From CAZYIW01 sp964647705 (GTDB taxonomy: Bacteria > Pseudomonadota > Gammaproteobacteria > PS1 > Pseudothioglobaceae), in the NCBI GenBank assembly GCA_964647705.1, contig CAZYIW010000023.1:1-19454 (forward strand): 19,454 nucleotides of DNA, given 5' to 3'. Every line of letters begins with the position of its first letter. Position 1 is the stretch's first letter. Positions 1 through 8,875 of this stretch are shown here, in pieces. A program made the translations under genes and the position numbers. The notes beneath the pieces were generated by a model that saw only the letters and a program-made list of their open reading frames with translations, had not been told where the DNA came from and did no database searches.

Positions 1-584
1 ATGCTGGCACTGATGCCATAAATCATGCTCATACCGTAGAGTAATAATCCTGATGCAATGGCGCCTAAGACAAAATATTTAAGCGCTGCTTCAACCGCAA
101 CAGCGCGATTACGCGCAATGGCAATCAGTGTGTAAAGTGATAAAGACAAGATCTCTAAACCCAGATAAAGCGTTAATAAACTATAACCTGACACCATCAC
201 CATCATGCCCAAAACAGCCAATAGTATTAGTGTGAAGTACTCGCCTCTGTACAAACCGTGCTCATGTAGATAGTGTCTTGAGTAAACAAGGGCAATCATC
301 GTTGCACCACTCATAAATACCTTAAACACCGAAGCCATGCCATCTAAAACAAAAGAATTAGAGAAAATCACCGTATCGGCGTGTCCGATCAAATTAAACG
401 ATAAGATGCCTGTGACCAATAAACTGAGCTGAGTCAGGTAATAACTGACTTGTTTAAAACGCTCAGTCAAGAACAAATCGATAAGCAGTACAATTACAAT
501 TGCACTGAGTAAAAAAATCTCTGGCAATGCCACCATCAGTGAAGAGGCATCAAATGGAAAGAAATTTAATGATTCAATAGTCAT
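1..584 (-). CDS. nuoN: NADH-quinone oxidoreductase subunit N (NuoN), partial, N-terminal part
   Basis: This is an antiporter-like membrane subunit of complex I, at the proximal end of the proton-pumping arm next to NuoK. The gene runs off the left edge; 194 codons are visible of about 480 usual for the family. The start is the ATG at 584, which shares ATGA with the stop of nuoM, so the two are translationally coupled. The translation begins MTIESLNFFPFDASSL and is strongly hydrophobic. A glutamate lies in the segment LYLGLEILSLSLY, the position of the conserved TM5 glutamate, and the visible part ends in KYFVLGAIASGLLLYG, a hallmark of NuoN with the conserved lysine. Identity is secure from sequence and from its place as last gene of the nuo operon. 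The operon's terminator lies outside the window. Confidence 0.96.
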   Translation of the reverse strand, partial: MTIESLNFFPFDASSLMVALPEIFLLSAIVIVLLIDLFLTERFKQVSYYLTQLSLLVTGILSFNLIGHADTVIFSNSFVLDGMASVFKVFMSGATMIALVYSRHYLHEHGLYRGEYFTLILLAVLGMMVMVSGYSLLTLYLGLEILSLSLYTLIAIARNRAVAVEAALKYFVLGAIASGLLLYGMSMIYGISAS

Positions 585-2119
585 AATTTAGAACTGAGTG
601 CTTGATGTAATAAATGCTCGATTGAATGGTGCATGACCTCAATCAAAGGCTGAGGATAAAGACCAACCAACAATACTGCAATTGCCAGGGTTGCTAAAAT
701 GAAAAATTCTCGGCCGTTAATGTCATTAAGTGTGTTGACTGCCTCGTTGTTAATCGGCCCCCAAAAAACACGCTTGACCATCCACAGAGTATAGGCTGCG
801 CCAACTATTAACGTTGTGGCTGCTAGAACGGCATACCAAATATTGGCTTGCACCGCACCTAGGATCACCATAAATTCACCCACAAAGCCTGAAGTACCTG
901 GCAGACCAGCATTGGCCATGGCAAATAAAACCGCAAATCCTGTGAATTTTGGCATTGAATTAACCACCCCGCCATAAGTGGATATTTCTCTTGAATGCAA
1001 GCGGTCATAGAGTACGCCAACCACCAAGAACATTGCAGCTGAGATAAACCCGTGTGAAACCATTTGCACCATCGCACCTTCAAGGCCTAGCAATGCGCCT
1101 TCAACAGTGCCGCCATTAATTGATATCAATGACCCATCTTGTCCCATTTTAAGAATTGAGAACAATGCGAAAACACCCAGTGTAACAAAACCCATGTGTG
1201 AAATTGAAGAATAAGCGATCAGCTTTTTCATGTCTTTTTGTACCAATGCCACAAAACCGATATAAACCACAGCAATGAGTGAAAGTGCGATAACAACATC
1301 GGCGAATTCTAAAGACGCGTCTGGTGTAATCGGCAATGAGAATCGGAAGAAACCATAACCACCCATTTTTAACATAATGGCCGCTAGGATTACAGAACCG
1401 CCTGTTGGTGCTTGAACGTGTGCGTCTGGCAACCAAGTATGTACTGGGAACATTGGGACCTTTACTGCAAATGCTAAGAAAAAAGCCCAGAAAATCCACA
1501 TCTGTTCAGTCGCACTCAAGCCCAGATTATGCATATCCAAAATAGCAAATGAATCACCAGAGTTATACATATAAATCAGTGACACCAGCATAAACACCGA
1601 ACCTAAGAACGTGTATAAGAAGAACTTAATCGCTGCATACACTCGATTATCGCCACCCCAGATACCAATGATAAGCAACATTGGAATCAGTGAAGCCTCC
1701 CAAAATGCATAGAAAAGAATGGCATCAAGTGCTGAGAACACACCAATGATCAACCCTTCCATCATCAAAAACGCCGCCATGTAGTGTGCTGGGCGTTGCT
1801 GAATTACCTCCCAAGCAGCAATAATAACCAAGATGGTTGAGAACGTGGTTAGGATAATCAATGGCATAGAGATACCATCAATACCAAGATGATAGTGAAT
1901 ATTAAATTGCGAGATCCATGAAGACTTCTCAACAAACTGCATCAGGTGTGTATTGCTGTCAAAATCAATCCACAAATTAAGTGACAATAAAAATATCGCA
2001 ATACTGATTGCCAAACTAATCCAGCGCGCAGTTTCGGCTCGATTATTGCCCAATAGCAACACCAAACTACCGCCCAGAATCGGTAACCAAATTAAAAGAC
2101 TAAGTAGCATTCCTTCCAT
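581..2119 (-). CDS. nuoM: NADH-quinone oxidoreductase subunit M (NuoM)
   Basis: This antiporter-like subunit of the complex I membrane arm carries one of the proposed proton channels. It is 512 residues long, close to the E. coli length of 509, with about 14 hydrophobic segments. The channel residues are in place: Glu141 in FYAFWEASLIP, Lys220 in AFAVKVPMFPVHTWLPDAH and Lys251 in the following half-helix (IMLKMGGYG). The start used is the ATG two bases after the nuoL stop. A second in-frame ATG three codons on (position 2110) is possible, but the GGAAGGA in front of it sits too close to act as a normal ribosome site. The stop TGA overlaps the nuoN start. Confidence 0.98.
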   Translation of the reverse strand: MEGMLLSLLIWLPILGGSLVLLLGNNRAETARWISLAISIAIFLLSLNLWIDFDSNTHLMQFVEKSSWISQFNIHYHLGIDGISMPLIILTTFSTILVIIAAWEVIQQRPAHYMAAFLMMEGLIIGVFSALDAILFYAFWEASLIPMLLIIGIWGGDNRVYAAIKFFLYTFLGSVFMLVSLIYMYNSGDSFAILDMHNLGLSATEQMWIFWAFFLAFAVKVPMFPVHTWLPDAHVQAPTGGSVILAAIMLKMGGYGFFRFSLPITPDASLEFADVVIALSLIAVVYIGFVALVQKDMKKLIAYSSISHMGFVTLGVFALFSILKMGQDGSLISINGGTVEGALLGLEGAMVQMVSHGFISAAMFLVVGVLYDRLHSREISTYGGVVNSMPKFTGFAVLFAMANAGLPGTSGFVGEFMVILGAVQANIWYAVLAATTLIVGAAYTLWMVKRVFWGPINNEAVNTLNDINGREFFILATLAIAVLLVGLYPQPLIEVMHHSIEHLLHQALSSKL

Positions 2120-2121
2120 GT

Positions 2122-4101
2122 TTAAAACTCAAAGCTTAAAAGTGGGTTATCGCCTGCAAAAAGCACCCAAGTTAAAATAATCAATAAACTAAAGATCATA
2201 AAAAAGGCGTAATGATAGACATAGCCTGTCTGAATGGGTCGAATAATTGATCCAACAAAACCAACTAATCTTGCAGAACCATTCACCATCATATTGTCAA
2301 TCAGCCCCGAATCAGAAACCTTCCATAGCAGATTCCCCAACTTCTTAACACCGCCGACGAAAACAATCTCATTAAATCGGTCGAAACCATATAGCGATTC
2401 AAGCATGTAATTGGTACGGTGAAATTTTTTCTGTACCCAGTCTGCCCATTCAGTGCGATACAAAGAAAATACCCATGCACTGATGGCACCTAAGAGCATC
2501 ATCCAAAATGGTACGGTCATCACCGCATGTGTAATCATGCCCAGTGCTCCACCATGATCACTGAATAACTGTGAAAGCTGTGTCATAGATTGGTGCTGAG
2601 TTGCATTCACAGTAATGGCATTATCCAACCACCCAGTAAACAGCATTGGTTCAATTGTATAGAAACCGATTATTGCTGATGGAATGGCCAAGGCAATCAG
2701 CGGTATGGTAATCGATGCAGGTGATTCATGGAGATGCTCAGCTGTGTGATGATCCACACGTGACTCGCCATGAAAAACAATAAAAAACATTCTCAGTGAG
2801 TAAAATGCGGTAATGAACACACCTACCACCACTGCATAATAAACCCATTCGGCGTATGGCAGTGAAGAAAAATGTACCGCTTCAATAATCATGTCTTTGG
2901 AATAAAAACCAGCAAAGCCCGGGAAACCAATCAGTGCCAATGTGCCAATTAAGCCTGTCCAATAAGTGATTGGCATGTATTTTTTCAAACCACCCATTTG
3001 ACGAATATCTTGTTGGTGATGCATTGCCACTATCACTGAGCCAGCACCAAGGAACAAAAGTGCTTTGAAAAATGCGTGTGTCATCAAATGGAAAATTGCC
3101 ACCGAATAGGCACTAACACCCAAGGCAACGGTCATATAACCCAACTGTGATAATGTCGAATACGCAACCACACGCTTGATGTCGTTTTGCACAATACCCA
3201 AAAGCCCCATGAATAATGCTGTGATTGCACCGATAACCATTACCACTGTGAGTGCAACATCGCTAAGCTCAAACATAGGCGACATGCGAGACACCATGAA
3301 AATACCGGCAGTAACCATGGTTGCTGCGTGAATCAGTGCCGAAATTGGTGTTGGACCTTCCATAGAACCGGGTAACCAAACATGAAGTGGTACTTGTGCC
3401 GATTTACCCATCGCACCAACAAATAACAACAAGCAAGTTACGGTAATCAAATCCATACCCCAAATGACCTCGCCACTGGCTTTATCTAAGTTTGCGAACA
3501 CTTCGGCATAATCCAATGTACCTGTAAACGCCAACACAAGGCCGATACCCAACAAAAATCCAAAATCACCGACTCGATTAACCAAGAATGCTTTTAAATT
3601 GGCTTCAACGGCAGAATCTTTATAATGCCAAAAACCAATCAACAGGTAAGACACCAGCCCTACAGCCTCCCAGCCAAAGAAAAGTTGCATAAAGTTGTTA
3701 CTCATCACCAACATAAACATGGAGAAAGTAAACAGCGATATATAACTAAAGAATTTGGTGTAACCATCGTCATCATGCATGTAACCAATGGTGTAGATAT
3801 GCACCATCAAAGACACAAAAGACACCACCACTAACATGACAGAAGTTAGATTGTCGACCAAAAAGCCAACACTGACATTGAGCTTGCCAATTTGCATCCA
3901 GGTGTAGATGTTTTCATTAAATACCGGCGCACCTTCTAGTACATGGTGATTGAATACTATTACCGATAAAACGGTGGAGACTAGCACACCTAGGATGGTA
4001 ATGCTATGCGTGGCTGTTCTTCCCAGCATAGAGCCAAAAAATCCAGCAATGATCGATCCCAATAAAGGCGCAAGTACAATTGTTAAATATAGATTTTCCA
4101 T
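2122..4101 (-). CDS. nuoL: NADH-quinone oxidoreductase subunit L (NuoL)
   Basis: This is the distal antiporter-like subunit of complex I, whose long C-terminal amphipathic helix runs along the membrane arm in known structures. At 659 residues it is somewhat longer than E. coli NuoL (613). Key residues seen are Glu145 in FFGWEAVGLVSYLLIGFW, Lys233 in MGKSAQVPLHVWLP and the half-helix segment GPTPISALIHAATMV after residue 249. The loop just before it reads LPGSMEGPTP, with Gly-Ser where LPDA/LPDS is the common form. The C-terminal quarter includes a charged stretch (RTEWADWVQKKFHR) and ends in a final hydrophobic segment, as expected. The ATG lies two bases after the nuoK stop and has AAAGGG shortly upstream. 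There is no sign of frameshift. Confidence 0.98.
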   Translation of the reverse strand: MENLYLTIVLAPLLGSIIAGFFGSMLGRTATHSITILGVLVSTVLSVIVFNHHVLEGAPVFNENIYTWMQIGKLNVSVGFLVDNLTSVMLVVVSFVSLMVHIYTIGYMHDDDGYTKFFSYISLFTFSMFMLVMSNNFMQLFFGWEAVGLVSYLLIGFWHYKDSAVEANLKAFLVNRVGDFGFLLGIGLVLAFTGTLDYAEVFANLDKASGEVIWGMDLITVTCLLLFVGAMGKSAQVPLHVWLPGSMEGPTPISALIHAATMVTAGIFMVSRMSPMFELSDVALTVVMVIGAITALFMGLLGIVQNDIKRVVAYSTLSQLGYMTVALGVSAYSVAIFHLMTHAFFKALLFLGAGSVIVAMHHQQDIRQMGGLKKYMPITYWTGLIGTLALIGFPGFAGFYSKDMIIEAVHFSSLPYAEWVYYAVVVGVFITAFYSLRMFFIVFHGESRVDHHTAEHLHESPASITIPLIALAIPSAIIGFYTIEPMLFTGWLDNAITVNATQHQSMTQLSQLFSDHGGALGMITHAVMTVPFWMMLLGAISAWVFSLYRTEWADWVQKKFHRTNYMLESLYGFDRFNEIVFVGGVKKLGNLLWKVSDSGLIDNMMVNGSARLVGFVGSIIRPIQTGYVYHYAFFMIFSLLIILTWVLFAGDNPLLSFEF

Positions 4102-4103
4102 AA

Positions 4104-4409
4104 CTACCCTTTAAGCACACTGGTGGCATCCACATCAATGGAGCCTCTATTTCTAAACACCAGTGTCAAAATCGCCAAACCAATTGCAACTTCAGCCGCT
4201 GCCACAGTCAAAATAAAGAATACAAATACCTGTCCGACTTCATTACCCAAATAATATGAAAACGCAATAAAGTTGGTATTGACCGCAGCCAATATCAATT
4301 CAACACACATCAATAGGGTAATAATGTTTGTACGGTTAACAAAGATACCAACAAGGCCAATACAAAAAATAATACTGCTTAGAATCAAATAATCACTCAA
4401 TCCAATCAT
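4104..4409 (-). CDS. nuoK: NADH-quinone oxidoreductase subunit K (NuoK)
   Basis: This small three-helix membrane subunit (101 residues, family about 100) forms part of the central proton channel of complex I together with NuoJ, NuoA and NuoN. The two buried glutamates essential in the family are present: Glu37 in LLMCVELILAAVN and Glu73 in VAAAEVAIGLAIL. The start ATG shares ATGA with the nuoJ stop. It is preceded by a full-consensus Shine-Dalgarno AAGGAGG at 4417-4423, seven bases away, the strongest ribosome site in the operon. Translation here can therefore start independently as well as by coupling. Confidence 0.98.
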   Translation of the reverse strand: MIGLSDYLILSSIIFCIGLVGIFVNRTNIITLLMCVELILAAVNTNFIAFSYYLGNEVGQVFVFFILTVAAAEVAIGLAILTLVFRNRGSIDVDATSVLKG

Positions 4410-5020
4410 TGTTTGTCCTCCTTGTCGCCACTTGGAACGGAAATAACACGAACCCTATCTTTGGACTCAACACTAACCTGTTCAGCAATCGATTGTTTTT
4501 TGCGTTCAGTCTCTTGACGATGCACCAATGTAATTGCGGCAATAATCGCAATCAACAGTAAAACCGCTGCCAGCTCAAATGGATAAACATAGATGGTGTA
4601 TAGTTGCAGTGCCAATTCAGTAATATTACTGTAATCAGCGCCGTGCCTTTGGGGTGCAGGCATCACATCCAAACCAAACTGATTACCGCCTAAAACCAAG
4701 GTCATTTCAACAATAACAATTACTGCCACAGCAAGTCCCAAAGGAAGGTAGCCGGCAAATTTTGCCCGAAGCGTTGATTTATCAATGTTGAGCATTTTGA
4801 TCACAAATAAGAACAACACCATCACAGCACCGACATAAACCAAAATTAGTGTGATTGCTAAGAACTCTGCTTCTAACAAAATCCATAAACTGGCCGTAGA
4901 AAAGAACGCTGAAACCAGAAATAGAGCGGCTTTGGCTGCATTTCGTGAAAATATCATTGCCAACGAACTTGCAATTAAGAAGAACGAAAAAGCATAGAAT
5001 AATATTTGCTCAAATGTCAT
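4406..5020 (-). CDS. nuoJ: NADH-quinone oxidoreductase subunit J (NuoJ)
   Basis: This membrane subunit of complex I has five predicted helices. Its third helix in known structures carries the pi-bulge that couples quinone reduction to proton movement, and the matching segment VYVGAVMVLF is at residues 62-70. Length is 204 residues against 184 in E. coli. The difference is mainly a hydrophilic C-terminal tail of about 35 residues (from HRQETERKKQ on) that is rich in Lys, Glu and Ser. The start ATG at 5020 has a good AGAGG ribosome site about five bases upstream, overlapping the nuoI stop. The gene follows nuoI by 8 bases, the largest gap in the operon, and overlaps nuoK by 4. Confidence 0.97.
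   Translation of the reverse strand: MTFEQILFYAFSFFLIASSLAMIFSRNAAKAALFLVSAFFSTASLWILLEAEFLAITLILVYVGAVMVLFLFVIKMLNIDKSTLRAKFAGYLPLGLAVAVIVIVEMTLVLGGNQFGLDVMPAPQRHGADYSNITELALQLYTIYVYPFELAAVLLLIAIIAAITLVHRQETERKKQSIAEQVSVESKDRVRVISVPSGDKEDKQ
4417..4423 (-). promoter_or_regulatory. Consensus ribosome binding site of nuoK
   Basis: On the minus strand this reads AAGGAGG followed by ACAAACA and the nuoK ATG at 4409. It is a perfect anti-16S match at a seven-base spacing and lies inside the last codons of nuoJ. Most other nuo junctions show weaker sites, so this one stands out and supports the nuoK start. Confidence 0.85.
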
Positions 5021-5028
5021 ATTTTCCT

Positions 5029-5550
5029 CTACTTATACTTGGAGTCTTCAAGCTTGGTTTGATTAATCATTTTTTCGTTTTTTTCGCCCACTTCTAACAA
5101 CTGCTGTTTGGTAATCACGCTGCCAAATTGGCCTTGTTTGTTTTCGTTGCCTTCTCGAGAGCCAACAAAAGCATAGTCAAAAATTTGCGTTTCAACAATG
5201 GCATCAACTGGGCACGCTTCCTCACAAAAACCACAAAAAATACACTTAAACAGATCAATGTCGTATTGTGTGGTTCGTCTTGTGCCATCGTCTCGCATTT
5301 CAGATTCAATGGTAATTGCATTGGCAGGACAAACCGCTTCACACAATTTACAAGCAATACAACGCTCTTCTCCATTGGGATAGCGACGTAGAGCGTGCAA
5401 ACCTCTAAACCTTGGTGAAATGGGTGTTTTTTCTTCTGGATATTGAACAGTTATCTTTTTGTTCACCATCTCAGTGGCAGTAATCTTCATACCTGAGCGT
5501 AATTCACCCAAAGAAAAACTGTTGGCTATTTTTTTGAATTTATTAATCAT
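5029..5550 (-). CDS. nuoI: NADH-quinone oxidoreductase subunit I (NuoI), two 4Fe-4S clusters
   Basis: This ferredoxin-like subunit of the connecting module holds clusters N6a and N6b, which pass electrons from NuoG to cluster N2 in NuoB. Both CxxCxxCxxxCP motifs are intact: Cys64/67/70/74 (CIACKLCEAVCP) and Cys103/106/109/113 (CIFCGFCEEACP). I chose the ATG at 5550, giving 173 residues (MINKFKKIAN). A TTG at 5559 in the same frame is less likely because the ATG shares ATGA with the nuoH stop and has AGGA about ten bases upstream. The last 35 or so residues are a lysine- and glutamate-rich tail with no cluster residues. Confidence 0.97.
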   Translation of the reverse strand: MINKFKKIANSFSLGELRSGMKITATEMVNKKITVQYPEEKTPISPRFRGLHALRRYPNGEERCIACKLCEAVCPANAITIESEMRDDGTRRTTQYDIDLFKCIFCGFCEEACPVDAIVETQIFDYAFVGSREGNENKQGQFGSVITKQQLLEVGEKNEKMINQTKLEDSKYK

Positions 5551-6623
5551 GAGAACCAAGGTCCTAAATTAAATTGAGTCATTAATGCCACAACAAAAAT
5601 CCAAACAATTGTCATTGGCAGGAATACTTTCCATGAAAGTCGCATAATTTGATCGTATCGAAAACGTGGAAAAGTTGCACGTACCCACAAATACAAAAAC
5701 ATAAAAAATACCGCTTTGGCTAAAAGCCAAATCAAACCCGGTACCCAAGCAAAAAATTCTTGTAAGAAGGTGCCTTCAAATGGAGAATGCCAACCACCAA
5801 AAAACATAATAACCGCAAGTACTGCCATCAAAATCATATTGGCATACTCAGCCAAGAAAAATACCGCAAAAGTCATGCCTGAATACTCTACGTGTGTACC
5901 GCCCACAATCTCACTTTCACCTTCCACCACATCAAACGGAGCGCGGTTAGTCTCTACCAAAGCAGAGATAAAAAACACAATCATCATTGGGAAAAGGGGT
6001 ATCCAGTACCAATGCAATACACTGCCCTGCTGCGCCTCAACAATGGTGTTAAGATTAACACTACCGGCTATCATCACCACGGTTACCAATGCAAAACCAA
6101 TCACAATCTCATAAGACACCAAAAGCGATGCTGAACGCAGTGCACCCAAGAGTGGATACTTAGAGTTTGATGCCCAACCAGCTAGGATAATGCCATACAC
6201 GCCAATAGAGCCAATTGCCAAAACATACAAAAGACTCACATCTAAACTGGTAATGTAGAGATCCGCACCCAAAGGCACAACAGCCCAAACAGCTATCGCA
6301 GGGGCTATGGCCAATACCGGCGCTAATAAATACAAATAAAGATTGGCTTTCGTTGGAAAGATAATTTCTTTAAACATCAATTTCAATGCATCTGCAATGG
6401 GTTGCAACCAACCCTTTGGACCAACCCTATTCGGGCCAATTCTAAGCTGCATATAGCCAATCACTTTACGCTCCGCATAAGTAAAGTAGGCAACCAGTAA
6501 CATCAGTGGCATCACCAACGCAATGGCTTTAATCAAGATAATAATAACGCTTGCCACAGATCCATCAAACCATGGAATCAACTCATGGATAAAACCTGTA
6601 AATGCCTGCCACAATTCCATCAT
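5547..6623 (-). CDS. nuoH: NADH-quinone oxidoreductase subunit H (NuoH)
   Basis: This membrane subunit forms the quinone-entry chamber at the junction with the hydrophilic arm. The reading frame is open to 6668, but the true start is the ATG at 6623. That codon shares ATGA with the nuoG stop and has GGAGAG five bases upstream; a second ATG follows directly. This gives 358 residues (MMELWQAF), against 325 in E. coli. Family signatures are ERKVIGYMQLRIGPNRVGPK at 51-70 and VETNRAPFDVVEGESEIVGG at 223-242, the acidic loop facing the quinone site. About eight hydrophobic segments are visible. The stop overlaps the nuoI start. Confidence 0.97.
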   Translation of the reverse strand: MMELWQAFTGFIHELIPWFDGSVASVIIILIKAIALVMPLMLLVAYFTYAERKVIGYMQLRIGPNRVGPKGWLQPIADALKLMFKEIIFPTKANLYLYLLAPVLAIAPAIAVWAVVPLGADLYITSLDVSLLYVLAIGSIGVYGIILAGWASNSKYPLLGALRSASLLVSYEIVIGFALVTVVMIAGSVNLNTIVEAQQGSVLHWYWIPLFPMMIVFFISALVETNRAPFDVVEGESEIVGGTHVEYSGMTFAVFFLAEYANMILMAVLAVIMFFGGWHSPFEGTFLQEFFAWVPGLIWLLAKAVFFMFLYLWVRATFPRFRYDQIMRLSWKVFLPMTIVWIFVVALMTQFNLGPWFS

Positions 6624-8875
6624 GAGTTCTCTCCAATGGTTGTGTGATTGGCTTGAACAAATACACAATTATTTGCCACAGTATCATTAACCTCAACCGC
6701 TACGCCAAGATAATCGTCGCCTTGTTTAAGTTCTAATTTCTTAGCTGTTGTTGCATTCATGAAGGCGTTATTAACCTGCCCTGCTTTGGTTTTTTGTAAT
6801 GACGGCGAGTGTCTTAACAAAGCGTCAATTGTATAAGGTGAAGCCTGCCAAATGGTCTCAATACCTCTTTTGGTGGTAGAATCAATACGCTTGTCATGTT
6901 CGTGTGTTTTGTGTGATTGATGCGACACTTCACTCAATACCTGAGTCGAATCGTTGTAATGAAAACCTGGCAATTTAAGCAAATCAGCCAATACTTTAAT
7001 TACCTTCCATGCGGGTTTACTTTCCCTGGGTGCACTCACTGCCGCGGCAAAAGATTGCACTTTGTTCTCAACATTAACATGCGAGCCAGAAGTTTCGTAA
7101 AAACAAGCGATTGGTAACAACACGTCTGAATACTCATTAACTTTGTCGTCTTTAAAGCTATTCATTGAAACAACAAAGGTATTGTCGCTTTTTAACTGAT
7201 CAACCATCGTTTGTGCATGATGGTGATCGTAATCGGGATACACATCCAACAAAACAACCGCTTTAAGCTCAGAATCCAACATGCAATTAACATCCATGCC
7301 ACCTTCGCCAGGGACAAAACCTGCCAACTTAGCGGCCATTGAATTGCCAGTTTCGGTCAAATTCATGGTGCTACTTTTGCTGTTTTTTGCAATCTCTGTT
7401 ACTAAATTTGCCACGCTGGTAGCATTTTTATTGTTGATAACGTGCTCACCCAATAAAATTGCTGACTGATCTGAAGATAACAATCTCTCTGCCAAAGCTT
7501 TTGTGTCATCGTCCTGTTTAGCAGAAGACAAATATTCTGGTAATTCAATACCTTGTGCATCAAGGATACTGGCCAATACGCCTGCCAATGTTGCTGCCAG
7601 TGCGTTAGGGGCAACAATATGATCGTTACTAATCTTGAAGTTAGAATCAAATGCCATAAAGCCAACTCTATCAATACTCGCACCTTTGAGCTGTGCTTTA
7701 CGAAGACGGTGATTAATCATTGGTTGTTCTAATCTTGGATTTGAGCCAATCACCAACGCATAATCAACACTTTCTAAATCAATCAACTTGGTGTCTGATT
7801 TCAAAACCATTGATTGGTCTAAATCTTTAACATTCAAACGATAATCAATATTCTCAGAGCCAATCTCTCTGGTGAGTTTTTGCAATAAGAAATACTCCTC
7901 TAGAGTGGCTGTATTTGAAGCCAACACTCCAAATTTATCTGCTTGATGAGAATTAATGATGTTGCTGGTAATACCTTTGATGGCAAAATCCAAGGCCACA
8001 TCCCAGGTAACCACCTTCCATTGTCCTTCAACTTTGATTTGCGGTTTCAACAATCTGTTGTCGCTTTCTAAGCCTTCGTAAGAAAAACGATCTCGATCAG
8101 AGATCCAAGTTTCATTAACCGCATCATTGTCTCTTGCAACAATACGTTTCACTTTGCCTTTGTATGTTTGCGCATAAACATTAGAGCCAACCAAATCGTG
8201 TCTGGCAATGCTTTGAACAGCATTCATTTGCCAAGTTCTAAGTTCGTATCTAAATGGCTTAGATGTAAGCGCACCCACAGGACAAACATCAATCATGTTG
8301 CCTGATAACTCAGAGGTAATACCCTCTTCTAGGAAAGGTTCAATCTTGGTATGGTCGCCACGGCCAGTGCCTCCCATCTCCATAACTCCAGCAATTTCAG
8401 AGCCAAAACGCACACAACGCGTACAATGAATACAACGTGTCATGTCTGTATGAATAAGAGGGCCGATGTTACTATCAGCAACGATACGTTTGCCTTCGGT
8501 AAATCTTGAAACATCGGAGCCATATTCCATGGCCACGTCTTGTAACTCACACTCGCCACCTTGATCGCAAATTGGGCAATCCAACGGATGGTTAATGAGT
8601 AAAAATTCCATCACCGCTTTTTGGCTTTCTTTGGCTTTTTCATTTTGGGTATGAATCTTCATACCTTCAGCAACCGGAGTTGAACAAGCTGGTTGTGGTT
8701 TGGGCGCACCCTCTACATCCACCAAACACATACGGCAATTGGCAGCAACAGAAAGTTTTTTGTGATAACAAAATCTAGGTACGCTAATACCTTCTCTGTC
8801 AGTCACAGTAATTAGCATCTCGCCTGCTTTGGCGTTGATCAAATTACCATCAATTTCAATTTCAATATCGGCCAT
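6620..8875 (-). CDS. nuoG: NADH-quinone oxidoreductase subunit G (NuoG), iron-sulfur protein
   Basis: This large peripheral-arm subunit carries electrons from NuoF toward NuoI. The N-terminal 210 residues hold three clusters with all ligands visible: 2Fe-2S N1b (Cys36, 47, 50, 64), 4Fe-4S N5 (His96, Cys100, 103, 109) and N4 (Cys148, 151, 154, 198). The rest is the molybdopterin-oxidoreductase-like domain, which does not bind molybdenum in complex I. At 751 residues it is shorter than E. coli NuoG (about 908). I see no cysteine group after residue 210 that could make the extra N7 cluster of the E. coli and Thermus type. The ATG is joined to the nuoF stop as TAATG, and the stop overlaps nuoH. 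Confidence 0.97.
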   Translation of the reverse strand: MADIEIEIDGNLINAKAGEMLITVTDREGISVPRFCYHKKLSVAANCRMCLVDVEGAPKPQPACSTPVAEGMKIHTQNEKAKESQKAVMEFLLINHPLDCPICDQGGECELQDVAMEYGSDVSRFTEGKRIVADSNIGPLIHTDMTRCIHCTRCVRFGSEIAGVMEMGGTGRGDHTKIEPFLEEGITSELSGNMIDVCPVGALTSKPFRYELRTWQMNAVQSIARHDLVGSNVYAQTYKGKVKRIVARDNDAVNETWISDRDRFSYEGLESDNRLLKPQIKVEGQWKVVTWDVALDFAIKGITSNIINSHQADKFGVLASNTATLEEYFLLQKLTREIGSENIDYRLNVKDLDQSMVLKSDTKLIDLESVDYALVIGSNPRLEQPMINHRLRKAQLKGASIDRVGFMAFDSNFKISNDHIVAPNALAATLAGVLASILDAQGIELPEYLSSAKQDDDTKALAERLLSSDQSAILLGEHVINNKNATSVANLVTEIAKNSKSSTMNLTETGNSMAAKLAGFVPGEGGMDVNCMLDSELKAVVLLDVYPDYDHHHAQTMVDQLKSDNTFVVSMNSFKDDKVNEYSDVLLPIACFYETSGSHVNVENKVQSFAAAVSAPRESKPAWKVIKVLADLLKLPGFHYNDSTQVLSEVSHQSHKTHEHDKRIDSTTKRGIETIWQASPYTIDALLRHSPSLQKTKAGQVNNAFMNATTAKKLELKQGDDYLGVAVEVNDTVANNCVFVQANHTTIGENS

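Noticed and set aside
1149..1499. A 116-codon minus-strand frame within nuoM
   Set aside because: It is an alternative frame of nuoM on the same strand; the NuoM translation is clear and continuous, so this is a shadow and not a frameshifted gene.
5716..6114. A 132-codon plus-strand open frame inside nuoH
   Set aside because: It lies wholly antisense to the conserved nuoH, has a composition expected of a mirrored membrane protein gene, shows no recognisable domain and has no independent ribosome site.
6624..6668. Upstream extension of NuoH by 15 residues overlapping nuoG
   Set aside because: The extension (MCICSSQSHNH) has no NuoH similarity, while the ATG at 6623 has GGAGAG at good spacing and the ATGA coupling seen throughout the operon.
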